Below are positions 1 to 11,421 of a DNA stretch of 64,000 nt, piece after piece. How positions within the stretch are numbered: position 1 is the first letter of the stretch; every line of letters begins with the position of its first letter. Position numbers and translations under genes: made by a program. Under the pieces are notes generated by a model that saw only the letters and a list, made by a program, of their open reading frames with translations, made no database searches and was not told where the DNA came from. The DNA is from Volvox africanus (Eukaryota; Chlorophyta; Chlorophyceae; Chlamydomonadales; Volvocaceae): contig BSDZ01000014.1 of NCBI GenBank assembly GCA_030268105.1, forward strand, positions 1,629,001 to 1,693,000, read 5' to 3'.

Positions 1-75
1 CTCAAAGGACGTCAATCTGGAATGTACCGGGAAGGTGACATGACTTCCGAAGACGTTTTCTTATGGCATACCTAC

Positions 76-948
76 CTCCTTGACCCGATCAATGCCCTCG
101 TTGGTTTTCCGTTCCGCCGCCGATGCCAGGTCGTGCGCATCCTCGCGGGCCGACGTCTGCATGCGGTCCTTGTCGTCGGCCCTGCCGCGTTCACCACCGC
201 CCATCATCGGTCTCGGTCCCGAGTACTGCCCGAGGATGTTTGAATACCAAGGGACCAGGCGTAAGCGGCAGTGAAAAGAATTGAAAACTGATACTCGTCG
301 GCGAATTATTCTAGCGTACACATGAAAGCCATCAACGTAACAATGGCGACGACGGCGACGACGGCAAAATTGATGACGGACAGGTGAAAGCAATCTGGTT
401 AAAATAGATCCTTCGCGGATAGGGAGTCTCCTCTGTTCCGCAACAAGGAGTTCCTGGAAACGTTATGGGAGTCAGCGCTATATCAGTCGGGATATCAGTC
501 TCAGCCGGCACAGCCAGATGAGGGGCCCTGCGCAAAGCCGGTGAAATTCAGCGTAGACGGCGCTGTTCCGGCTTGACAGCAGTGTGGGATGGGAAATCTC
601 TGCAGAACGGTCTTTTTCCGAAATGAACTAGTCGTTGAAACGTTCAGGGGTGAAAGCAGCGATGGCCAAACTTGTCGGCTGACGGCCAAAGGAGACGGAG
701 AAGATGAAGGCGGAAGCGTTGTGGCGTCTGCGTTGTATCCTAGGCCTAGGAAGATGCGTGATCGATGAACGTGCCGATTTTCCCCTGGCATGCGTGATCG
801 CCGGCAAGAATCGGAATAAGTCCAGACGGTTTAAAATGAAAGCGCGGGCGCGCACCTGATCCTGCTGACCTCCTGCAAAGGTCTCCTTCAGCTGCCTGGC
901 CGCCGTGTTGGCCGCATCAGACAGCTTGTCGACGACGTTTTCCGACAT
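76..948 (-). CDS. Small hydrophilic protein, 5' part (runs off left edge)
   Basis: I do not recognise this gene. An ATG at 948 opens a 31-codon exon (948-856) starting MSENVVDKLSDAANTAARQL and ending in a CAG|GTGCGC donor. A second exon (225-76, 50 codons, CAG acceptor, phase 0) reads YSGPRPMMGGG and then a highly charged stretch ending AAERKTNEGIDRVKE before a GTAGGT donor. No cysteine, no membrane segment and alternating Ala/Lys/Asp/Glu suggest an amphipathic or LEA-like helical protein, but this is only an impression from composition. Any further exon lies within the first 60 bases or outside the window. The longer open frames inside the intron (226-855) are probably chance. Confidence 0.5.
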
Positions 949-1871
949 TCGAACCTGACGAGCACTGAGGTCGCGCCCAGGCTCTGAGGGCTACAACAAC
1001 GTCTGTTGCTGTTGCTGTTTCGTGGGTTGTGGGTGGCCGGCTCGGTAAGCTTGGAAATGTAACTTATGTTTACGGTGGATGTCGATGAGGGTGAAGATCG
1101 ATTTTTACCTTTTCTACTTGCCCTTTAACCAATCGGTGGATCAAGAGCTTGGTCCAAGGGCATTTGACGTCATCGGTCATGCATATCGTACAGATCGGCC
1201 TGGCCAGATGCATGCATGGGCGGCGCCGGTGGAAAATCGTTCTCCCGTTCACCATGCTCGGCCAAGTGCTTCCTTTAATCCTTGTCATGGAAAATAGCAA
1301 AACAAAATTTGAAGTGATAACAAGCTGCAGATTTACGTGTATGTGCCTTTGTACCAATGAACTTCGAACCACACAACGGTCACATAAGAAGTATCTGGCA
1401 CCGTTGGATGTCATCATGTTTGCGAATCTCGCGTATCGAACGTCTTCCGTTTGTTTCTGGGCCCTCCTCACGCACTCGCATCGTATTTTTGATGTTCTTA
1501 TGTACGACAGCAGGACATACCTAGCTGTTGCCCACCGACCACCCTCACAACGCGGCATCGAAGCTTCAGAGATCTGTCAGCCACGAATATAGGGCCCCCG
1601 ATCTGTCTGAGTTGCCGTACATAAATTCCGTAACCAAACGCTCTGAAACCAACAAACGCCAGTAACCCCGCACATCATCCACTTGCGCAGTGGACGTGCG
1701 GGCGTGCGGGCGACGCCTTCACAGCTATAATGCACAGCCATCTCCCCTGACTTAATACAGAGCTCAACCGGGAGCTTTAAACTTAAAACAGAACATATAT
1801 TCAGACGAGCGCTTAGATAGGTCAGTTCCCTCCAGCTTAGTCGCCATCCACGAAAGATGGAGCACACATAT
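949..1871. other. Intergenic stretch without a supported gene
   Basis: Overlapping frames exist on both strands (for example 1070-1558 minus and 1149-1592 plus), but they mirror each other. They show no family motif and no good splice context. I see no gene here. Confidence 0.5.
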
Positions 1872-1876
1872 TTACA
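1872..1876 (-). terminator. Candidate TGTAA polyadenylation signal of the ADP-ribosylhydrolase gene
   Basis: TGTAA on the minus strand lies about 50 nt after the TAG at 1925-1927. TGTAA is the usual poly(A) signal of volvocine algae, so position and motif both fit. A 5-mer alone is weak evidence. Confidence 0.4.
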
Positions 1877-1924
1877 GTTGGCCGTTAGCCATACAGTTGA
1901 GCCGCAACCGCTTTTACTGAGCTG

Positions 1925-4900
1925 CTAAGTACGGGTATCGAAGCACGCGAGCCTAACGGCTAATTGGAGCACCTCGTCCCTCCCAGAGGTACCGTTCTCC
2001 AAGTTGTCGTACCAGCGTGCCGGCAGCCACCGAGTGCCGTACAGCGCGCCCGCCATCGCGCCTGGGACACAGCAGCGGTAGTGTCAGCCGTACAGCATCA
2101 CATGCGATAAGAATATACAGTGCAGCGGCGGAATCCTGACATCCGCTTCCCGCAATCCAACTGTCGTAACGAACCATCAAAAGGCATAACGATATTGCGA
2201 AAGGATGGGACCGGATGGGACCATCCAGAAAGCTAGCGTACGATGCCGTACAAATCATCCAGAATTACGCCGGACATACCTGTGATTGCCGCGACAGTGT
2301 CGGTATCTCCGCCGTAGTGTACGGCGGCCACAACGGCATCCTCCGGACAGTCCCAGTGACAGCACAGCGCTGCCAGCGCCACCGCCGCCGCGTCGTCGGC
2401 CCTGATTTGGAAAGGCTCCGAAACCTCCGCTTGCAGCCGCAACTCCGCGGTCCATTCAGGTGAGGCAAAGAACTGCGCCCAGCTCTCGTTCGTACTCTTA
2501 AAATGCCGCGCCTGCGACGAGGACGATGAGGTGAGGCAGGAAGGTGCGACATGGAGCAGAGAGGGTTTGGCCGCGGAACAGACATAAAACGGCGTCAAGC
2601 ACAGTGCCGTACCTGTACGACAAAATCCTTAACCGTCTGCAGCTTCTGCACCATACCATCCGTTTCCATCAGCGGGCTGTACGACAACAGGTACGCCAGC
2701 AGCGCCGCCGGTGTCGCCACCTCTGCCAACTCATCATTTACTTCAGTGTCCGCCACTTTCGCCGCGCCTGAGTTTCTGCCTCCGCCGCCATCGGCAGCGG
2801 TCGATCCATCGGTATTACTGGGGGGCCTGGAGCCCGTGGCCACAGCCGTGGCGGCAGGTGCTGGCGGGTGCACCACCGCCGGCGCCGGCCGCCGCAGCGC
2901 CAGGTATCCCACCGCCAGTGCGATCACAAAGGCCCCGTCGATAGCCACAGGGTGCACGTGAGTGCAACGAAGTGCCGCCGCGACTGCCTTGCGGATTGTC
3001 TCTGGAGAGGCGTGCCTACGCCAGTGGAGGCGGGCTGGTGGTATGTGGTATGTGGTAGGTGGAGAGGCACTTACGTGGGTATATCTGTATGTCAGTCCAC
3101 TTGCTTTGGGCATCACGACGTCGGCCGGCAAATTATCCAACATGATGGCAACACGGCGTGGCGCGACGTGGCGTGGCGTGACGTGGCGTGACGTGACGTG
3201 GTGTGACGTGGCACAGCACAGCACCCGGGCCCCGAGTGGAGCCGAGTGGAACGTTGGTGCATTTCGCAATCAATGATCGCACTTCCGCCACAAGCTCGGT
3301 TAGCAATTGAAGGTCATCGGAAATGTTTCTCCGATGCGTGACCAACATCCGGGAGCACCAGTGCGCCATCCGGATACATCCGCAGAGGGCTTAATCAGGC
3401 ATCACAGCGGAAATGAGGCCGTACCAGGCTGTGTACGCTATGTCACGCACAAGGGGCGTGGTACAGCAAAACCCTGGAAAATGAGCAGTTGGTACTCGGG
3501 GCGTTGCGCTCAGGGGGAGCGGCTCAGGCGAAAGTCCAGTTGTGTTTGAGGTGGGCTGAGGGGTGTGCATCCGCGTGTATGTGTATGCGTGTGTATATGG
3601 CTGTGTCGGAATGGTCTTTATGAGAGCTGAGCCGCCGGAACGAGCATCGAGCGCTTGTTCCTCTCCAGCACGTAGGAACGGGCCATTTCCCCGCTCTTCC
3701 CCTCCACGCTCTGTACGACGTACCTCGTTGCACACCTCCACCTCTCACCTGTAGACTAGGCCTAGTGGCGCGATCCGCATGGCGCCGCCATTGCCAAACG
3801 ACCCCGTGGGAATAAACTTGGTGCCGATGTTGCGAATCGAATTTGAGTTGATACCATGCTGCCGAATCTCCGCTAGGATCTGTACCAGGCGATTTGTATA
3901 ATAAACATACAAACCATGGACAGAAACAATTCTAAATGCCCATGTCAAGAATTTAAACGAGCATACGAGTGCTATGGGAGGCTTGCTCGTCCCAAACTGG
4001 AATTCCCGTACCTTGTATGCCGTACCGCCGTACCCCCGGGACGGTTGGTACTCCTCGGCGTAGCTTTGAGCCGCATGGATATCGTCAATCCGGCCGTCGC
4101 ACGCAATCAGGCTGCGAGTTAACGCGATAGCCATCTGCGTGTCGTCTGCACGTACGTAAACAGATAAACTGATAAGTGGTTGGAAAGAGTCGTACAGAAC
4201 TAGTTGACATCTAGGACTGTGTAAAAAACAGTCTAAACCGACTAAACACACAAGCACACACAAGCTGCGGCACAAAAAACAACATCGATTTGCAACTGTT
4301 ATGCTGCCACAATCCCTCGCAGCCCTAACGTTTCCTTATGAGCTATGAGCCCAACATGCGCCCGCGCTATCGAGCAGACCCCATACCTGTGTAACAGCCA
4401 AAACTGCGGCGTCAGCAACAGTAGCCGTGACAACAGCATGCCAAGAGGGCCCCGCAACGCCGTGTGATTCCCGTCGGGGCGTACCGCGAGAATGGGAGTC
4501 CCAGGGAGGTGTGAAAGGGGAATCAGGGGGACGTGACGGGGGAGTCAGGGGTGCGGGAATGTAGTACAGAAGGTACGGCAGGAGAACCAAGTGAAGGTAA
4601 CCCCAATAAGCCAAGCTCCACGACCATAAACCACAAGATTCTTCAGATTCCAATCAGAGCCCACGCACCCCCGTTCCGTGTTAAGGAAATCCGTGAGACC
4701 GTCTGGGTTACTGAGCTGTACGTCCTGCGGGGACCATCCCTCCACCCCTGCGCCCAAAACATCGCCACACATCTTCCCCAGAATGCAGCCTGCAGCGCGT
4801 TCGGGATATCCCTGTAGAGCAGATTTTGACAGGACCCAAGCAGCTGCTGCTTTGGCCGTTGTGGCCGGAACGCCGTCGCCGGGATTTGCCGGCGGAGCGG

Positions 4901-5003
4901 AGTTGACTCCATTTCCACGAACGGGATTTGAAATGCTATTTTGGTCAAACACTCCTGTTGTGTTAGTTGAGGACGAGTTTGCAGATGCTGCTGGTTGGCT
5001 CAT
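1925..5003 (-). CDS. ADP-ribosylglycohydrolase (ARH3/DraG-fold), eight exons, 472 aa
   Basis: Predicted to hydrolyse an ADP-ribose O- or N-glycosidic bond using two Mg2+ ions. Exons: 5003-4669, 4403-4387 (17 nt), 4145-4012, 3879-3749, 3328-3283, 2999-2613, 2511-2280 and 2061-1925. They sum to 1419 nt with consistent phases. Family blocks in order: GKMCGDVLGAGVEGW (~76-90), YTDDTQM (~116-122, metal ligands), RGYGG, SFGNGGAMR (~189-197), RCTHVHPVAIDGA (~232-244), GGDTDT (~417-422, second metal set) and GAMAGALYG followed by LPARWYDNLE. All catalytic acidic motifs are present. A low-complexity Pro/Ala/Gly/Ser insert of about 60 residues sits after THVHP. The first 65 residues are Ser/Asn/Ala-rich and could be a targeting or disordered tail. 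The start is the first ATG after an in-frame non-coding lead. The substrate (Ser-ADP-ribose, PAR or other) cannot be told from sequence. Confidence 0.92.
3156..3213. repeat. Degenerate GCGTGACGTG-type tandem repeat in an intron
   Basis: Short units of GGCGTGACGTGG / GACGTG are repeated imperfectly inside an intron of the ADP-ribosylhydrolase gene. They are low-complexity and non-coding in the spliced model. Confidence 0.7.
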
Positions 5004-5099
5004 GGACAGGCGCCCGCAGCTGCTTCGAAACCGCGCGAAAGGACCTGGTACACCAAGGTGAGATACTCTCAATGCAATTAAGATATGGAATATAAATAA

Positions 5100-6706
5100 G
5101 CTTGAATCAAGTTACAATGATCTGACTTTAAGGGCCTGCCGAGACCGCAAGTGGCAGCATCTGCATGGCAACTCGGAAACAACGGTTTCGTAATCATGAC
5201 ACGCACCTCCACGTCCAATGGAGCCCAGCAAGGACTTTATCGCGCTCTTTATGCGTCCCGAAAACCCACGATAGGCAGCCAGCTGCATGCCGGTTGCACT
5301 GCAGGCGCGTTCCTGGCGAGCAATAGCATTAAAGAACAAGGACACTTGTTTACGACGCGTATGGCCAAAACTTCGGGACCAAGTACTTGGCGGGTCTGGA
5401 TTCAATATATCCAGCGGTTTAGCCTGAGTGTCTGTCTGTCTTTATCTAACGGTTGGTGGTTTGAAGAGGTACATGCACCGTCGTGATGCGGTTGCAAGCT
5501 CATCGCGTCATCGGTTGCTGGTGGCCCTCATCTTCGATCGCATAATTACATTTCGATGCAACAGGATGACCAAAGCCAAAGTTGCGGGATAGACTTGAGC
5601 ATAATCCAAAAAGCTGCTGTGCGATTGCGCTGCACCAGCCCTGGCCCTCCGTGGCCACTGGCCAGCACCCTTTCCGAAGGTAGGTCAGCCGCGTAGTGTG
5701 CTTCTTTGCCATGGGGTAGCCCTGTACGGCGGACAAGGTGAAATCTCGATAATACTCGTTGGACAACTGCTTAAGCAACATCGAGTGCAAATATGTGTGA
5801 CGAGTCCTGTTTTTTTGGCGCGGGCTTGGATGGCCTGTTCAGTCTGACTGGGCACTAAGGTTAGCACCGCGGGCTTGATCAGTAACGTTGGCAACAAAGC
5901 GCTGCGTGTCCATATCCCCACTTCGACACCTCCTCCTTCATCCATCATGCTTCTTTGCGAGGAAAAGTCATCTGACTCACCATCAACTGTCCAGCCTGTG
6001 GAGCACCGCAATAAATCGCACATGCATCAAGAGGCACCGAGTCTCTACCAGATTACATCGGTTTTCAGGACCTGGTTTCGGAGTCGAAGGGATGCAATAG
6101 CAAAGGTTTACGCGACCTGAGGGAGCAGCTTTCATGGTTCCTACCATATCCTTTCCCCCGGGGGCATGCACCAGCAGAGCTCTACCCTGTTCTACGGGAC
6201 TTGCGATCAGCTCCTTTTTAGGACCAGCTCCTTGATACACAGGTATACGTCCTGCGAGCACTAGGCGCACTTGCCACCTCAGCACTGTGTGTGAATGTAT
6301 GTGTGTACGTATGTTACGGATGTTTGTGTGCACATCGCAGCACATTAAGGCACTGGAAGATCGCCGATCGTGACATGGCTGCACTGACACCACTAACACG
6401 CTGCACGCCCTGACACGCGCACCCAGGCAGAGAACCACGGGCATCTTTAAGGCGGTGCATATACGTGGACGAAGTGGACGGCGAGCTTTTAGGGACCAAT
6501 AACCGCTCAGAAAGCTGTAATACGTGACTATTTCCGCCGGTACTAGGTTCATCGATAGAACGAATCGAAGCATAAAAGAACCTGGTAGCATGGACGGTAA
6601 CGATGTGGTGGTCTTGGCGTATGTGATAGGACAGCGAAGGGTCCGCCCGCGAGAGACCCAGATCACTTGGAGACGGCCCGCGGACTTTGATCGAGGCCGA
6701 CAACAT
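5100..6706 (-). other. Possible unidentified minus-strand gene, exons not resolved
   Basis: Several minus-strand open stretches look more protein-like than the surrounding DNA. One runs from ATG 6706 to about 6320 (MLSASIKVRG ... SAIFQCLNVLRC). Others lie at about 6260-6120 (GRIPVYQGAGPKKELIASP ... LLVHAPGGKDM), about 5960-5830 (SMMDEGGGVEVGIW), about 5780-5600 and about 5370-5190. I could not join them in one phase-consistent model and recognise no family. Microsatellite DNA (CACATA and CA runs, 6735-6795) lies just upstream of the ATG, and a C11 tract lies at about 6902-6912. Treat this as a hint only. Confidence 0.25.
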
Positions 6707-7633
6707 GCAGCAGCATGAAACTCTCCACCGATTCACAAACATACACATACACATACACATACACACACTCGATAATTGCACACACACACACATAAGTAAT
6801 AAATAGGCAATACATGTCCGTACGCAGGACAGTATTGATGCCTTCTGGATAATTGGATGTATCTTTCCCTCGCCTTCCCACATCATGCGCGGGCGAGGCG
6901 GCCCCCCCCCATGATATATGCGATGCAGCGGCGACAGTGGCTCAGAACGGCCCGGCCCCCGACCAGTTGTCGGGCCGGCTCCCCCCCATGACTACATACC
7001 GGACAGCGCGAAAAAAACCGCTTCGCAGCGCCACCCCTACCTTGTATCCCACCGAGGCCCACTGCCAGAGGGCCGCACGCTGGCATATCCCATTCCTGCT
7101 GCCAGCTCAGCCGATATACGCGTGCATGTGTATGGCACAAATTAACTTGGGATCACCTCCCTTATAGTCTACGCATGCTGCTCTATTGCCATGTAAGACG
7201 TTCACCTACGGCTTTGTTTCCAACTGCGTCACCGCCTCACATCGGCCCCCTCTTTTCTGGACTAATGAAAGCAGACGGCCAACCGTTTCTTGGGCCCCAT
7301 GAAAGGAGTCGAATCCATTTGTCACCGGTTATGTCCACGTCCTCACCTGCCCTGCCTCTACATACGACACGTAATCGTTGCCTCGCTGTCTTGTTCCGTA
7401 AAACTCGTCCCTTCTCGGCCTTGGACGAAGGCAGCCGCCGATGTCCAGTGCCAGACCCACAATTCCCCCCGACTCCGAGTGGGGTATCAGGGTTCGTACA
7501 TTTGCTCCACAACCAGATCTCTCACGAGATCTCGTTCGCCTCCCCCTCCTACATGACGACACGTACCACTGCACCAGGACATGAATCCTCTCCTTCGTGC
7601 GGCCAAAACACATCCCGATCGTACACACGCTAA

Positions 7634-7660
7634 ACCACTCACTCACTCACTCACTCACTT
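7634..7660. repeat. (CACT)n microsatellite
   Basis: An uninterrupted run of about six CACT/ACTC units lies just downstream, in transcript sense, of the stop of the minus-strand EAR-repeat gene. Confidence 0.8.
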
Positions 7661-7675
7661 ACCCATAGGGCCCGA

Positions 7676-10600
7676 CTACCGCCGCACCGTGCTGGCGAGT
7701 CCCAAGCCCGCGGCCAGCCCTTCCCCCAACCTGCTCCTCCCCTCCCACCCCGCCCTTCCCCCCGCACTCCCCCCCATGCCTCGTCCTCCCGCCGACTCAA
7801 CGCGCCAGATGTGTGTAAGTGGGCCCGACGTGCTGCCGTTCTCGGATCGGTCTCCAGTGGCGAGGAGTAGCGTGTTGCCGGCCAGTCGACCCGTCGCCAG
7901 CCCCGTGGCGCACTGAAGGCCCGCCAGGTGCGCTGCGGGCTCGAAGCGCTGTCGCTCGGTGACCCAGGCCAGCAGCGGATTGTTCTCGGAAGGGCTGCAG
8001 ATCTGGAGACGGGTCGCAGGAAGGCGGCCCGAGGGCATGGATGCTTCTGGATGGATAGGAGGAGGTCCAGGTTATGATAGTCCTACATGCATGAAGCTTC
8101 AGCCGCAGGACCCTCCTTGCTTTCCCACCAGCTTTTTCTCTCATCGTCTACAATTCGAAGGCGAGGATTCGCCGATGATGCCCCTGAATTAGGATCCATT
8201 GCAAACTGATGACCCATATGACCCTTATGACCCTTATATAGTCATGAACATATGACAGATATGATCGGCGAGGTACGGGAATGATTTCAACTTCAGCTAT
8301 TAAGCAGGCCAGAAAGTTTGCGGCAGCCTGCGTGTCTGTGCTTGTGGGTGATGACGATACGTAGTAGGCGTCATAGGTGTGGATCATGACCACAGGGCCA
8401 TATGGACTCCCACAATCCCCCCTAGCTTCTCACTTCGTCTTTATTTGTCCCTCCTTAACTCCTTTCTGTCGGTCCCAATATCTTCAACTGGTATTTTATT
8501 TGTCTCTCCCCTAGTACACTCACCTGATCCGCCCCGCGGTTCGCAAACACCAGCACGTCCACCAGCTCACCACCCGACGCGCTGCTGCGTCCCACGCGTC
8601 CCGCGCGAGTGCTGAGCCGTGCCGGCAGTGCCGCCGGCAGCTGCAGATACTCCACGTCATGAGCGCCCACGGTAACGATCATCTGGTGCAACAAGAACCG
8701 ATTCGATCCGGTGTCATACCTCCACAGCGTCGAGTTGGTGACGAAGCTCTCCCCTTGGCGGCTGTTCGCAATTGCCAGGAACAGCGAGCCGCCGCCGCCA
8801 CCGTCGCCATCACCACCGCTGCTGCTGCCGCCGTTGGTACTAATACTGCCGTCGGAGGCGGCAGCAGTAGTGGTGGTGGCGGAAGGACTTCCATCGCGCA
8901 GCGTAAAGCATCGCGCCCCATGGGCCCCGTGAGTTGCTAATACCTGGAGAACCACGAAATGACGTTTGGCGGGGTCCCACCTACACAGCACGAAGACGGT
9001 GAAGCAGCATATGAGATCATAAGTAGAAAAAATGCTGGGAAAGTGCAGTCATCACCCGGCAATTTACCCCGGCTGATTCGCGCACCTGTACACTGCTGAG
9101 CGGGTAGTGAAGCTCTTGTCATAATAGGACAGCCCGACCAGGAAGATCTCCGCGAGGCCCCTGCCGCTGCCGCCGTCAACACCACCATCCCCGCTGCTAC
9201 CGCCGGTACGACACAGCGCTAGCGACGCCACGCCCCGCAGTATCGTACGCTGCAGCTCCGTGACCACCAGACCCTTTTCCTCAGTGTATTCCAAGCCATA
9301 TAATACCCAGTGGCCGGTGCCGTACTCAGCAATAGCTAGCACGTCCTGCCATGACTGCACACCTAAGCTGCCATTCGACGCATTCACGGAAGATGCCCCG
9401 GATCCAGATCCAGGTGTACTGGGACCAGATCCGGATTTGGATTCGGTGCCGAAGGGTAATTGCATATGCATCACGTAGGAGGAGCCATTTGCTGCGATGG
9501 CTGCTGCGGCTTTAAAGCCCCAGTCAGGAGTTTGCGAGGAAGAGGTAGTCAGGGGCTCCAGCTCGTAAACGACAACGCCCTTCTGCTTCTCCTGCGGGAT
9601 GAATCGGCCAGTGGGGGGAGCAGAACACGATTGTGAGTGGAATGACACCACTAACCATAACCCGGAGGCATGGTTGTGAGCCCAGGGAATCTCTCTTACC
9701 CAGCTCTCTAGTGAACATCACCCAGCTGTGCTGCGTTTCCCTGCTGCTGGTGCTGGTGCTGGTGCTACGGTTTGCGGTCTCTCATGGCTCGTTCGTGTCG
9801 CAAGGAAAACAGGGAAGTAACAGTACTGTCTAAACTGTCCATTTTATATTAACATGAGCTTTGACACACCCCTAAAACACACACCCCTAAAACACACACA
9901 CGTGCAAATACGAGCACGCATTCACACACCTTGCTGCAATAATTTGCCACCGCCGCCCAGCGACGCCCTCCCTGCTGCCATACAGCCCAGCTATGACCGC
10001 ACTCCGTCTGCATGGGAAGGTGGCAACTGAGTGAGCAGTTCGCGGACCTGTTATGAGGATATGCCGATTCGCTGTTTGTTCTGGAAGTTCTTGGGGGCTG
10101 ACTTCTTGGTAATGATGGGGAATACAAACGCAAAATAGTGCACCGGTGACTGCTTGGAATTAAAGCAGGCCAAGGGAATAGCATGGCCTGTAGGCGGGCT
10201 GGAGTTACACTGCAACCCGCTCACGGGTTATGCATCGCGCCTAGAAATTAGCAACGCCGGACGCAAGGGGTTTGATGCCGTGTAACGCATGAATGGCGAG
10301 TTCACCTGTAGGATGGCCAAGGACTGCACATTTGGCCGAAAATTATTCGGCCGGAAGAGGTACAGGGCGCTGCTGCCGTAGAAGTTTGCGACGAGGACCA
10401 GGGCGTAGGGATGCCGTGGGTTATCCTCTATGGGAACAAAGGCCACTGACTGCGCAGCGTTTGTTTGGATTTCCGCTATGTGGTTGAGTTTTAGAGAGTG
10501 AATCGGTAGTGATGATAGGACCTGGTCTGTGTAATCAAACCTAGAGACTGCTACAAAAGAATGCTGATGGAACATTATAAGTGTACATGTTACCCATACG

Positions 10601-10680
10601 CCCATAACCAGCGCAAGCGCTTTGGTCAGCGACAGTCCGGGTAACAGTTCCGCGCCGAGCCGGCGCCCCGGTGAGGGCAT
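7676..10680 (-). CDS. Type II membrane protein with EAR/EPTP-like repeats, ~586 aa
   Basis: Exons 10680-10306, 10007-9930, 9591-9068, 8980-8524 and 8002-7676 join in phase (1761 nt). The N-terminus has a short basic tail (PSPGRRLG) followed by one hydrophobic segment at ~19-37 (LTKALALVMGVWVTCTLIMF), suggesting a signal anchor with a lumenal or extracellular body. The rest carries degenerate repeats of the epilepsy-associated (EAR/EPTP) beta-propeller type: HSWAVWQQGGRRWAAVANY, DVLAIAEYGTGHWVLYGLEY, FLVGLSYYDKSFTTRSAVYR, RHFVVLQVLATHGAHGARCF, LFLAIANS followed by STLWRYDTGSNRFLLHQ, and LLLATGDRSENGSTSGPL. Such repeats are proposed to form ligand-binding propellers. Ser/Gly-rich spacers separate some blades. 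A further short exon near 9700-9745 (SWVMFTREL) is possible but does not fit the phase. The last exon may continue beyond the TAG at 7676; its Gly-rich tail is the least certain part. Confidence 0.75.
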
Positions 10681-11421
10681 CGTGTGAACGTGATCTACAA
10701 GTCAAATAATCCTAAACAATCAAAGGCCATCAAAAAGCATTTCGTTTAAAGCACGCGCGACTGTCGGGACTGCCAACCACGGCAGTCCAGACAAAATCTC
10801 GTGAGTTAATCCAGATAAACGAAACGTCGCTTGTGTGTACAGTATTTAAGACAATAGTCAGCGGATTTTTACTTTGATACGAAATACACGTGTTAACCGA
10901 AAAACCGCCATAACATCGTTGGTATTATTACATAAATATAACATTTGTTTCTAACTTGCAAACAGTAAAATGAAATATCCTTGCTTTGGTTCTTCCTAGC
11001 GGCCTTGCGTTACGGACACGCAATTGACACGCGCCCTTGACTCTCGCCGCTTGTCGCATTTCCTGCAGTTAAGCAGCTTTTAGTCGCAAAAAGGATACTA
11101 GCTAACAGTATGACAGGCATTTACAAGCGTCTCGCTCACATCGAAATGTGGATAGATGGTCGGTTTCGGAGCTGCCCGCACCCATTAATCATGAGCCCAG
11201 CAACACACACATCGGCATCCATCCAGCCTCAAGCTGCGCACGTGCGCGAGCACTCAGATATAAACGCTGATATAAGCTCCATCCGTAGGCCGCGTAGACT
11301 GTACTCCATAGTCTATACGCACATCAACCACGTTTTTGCTATGGAGCCAGCCTAAAACCTTGTTCTCCGGCACATGCGCCACATGTAAAGACCTGGCGTA
11401 CAGAAACAGTCAAAGTCCAGG
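10681..11421. other. Intergenic, AT-rich, no gene seen
   Basis: Only short frames occur here. A TGTAA on the minus strand at 11121-11125, about 300 nt after the RimO-like stop, may be its poly(A) signal. The 5' flank of the EAR-repeat gene occupies the left end. Confidence 0.5.

Noticed and set aside
1070..1592. Overlapping 162-codon minus and 147-codon plus frames
   Set aside because: They are mirror images in the same DNA with no family signature and no splice context.
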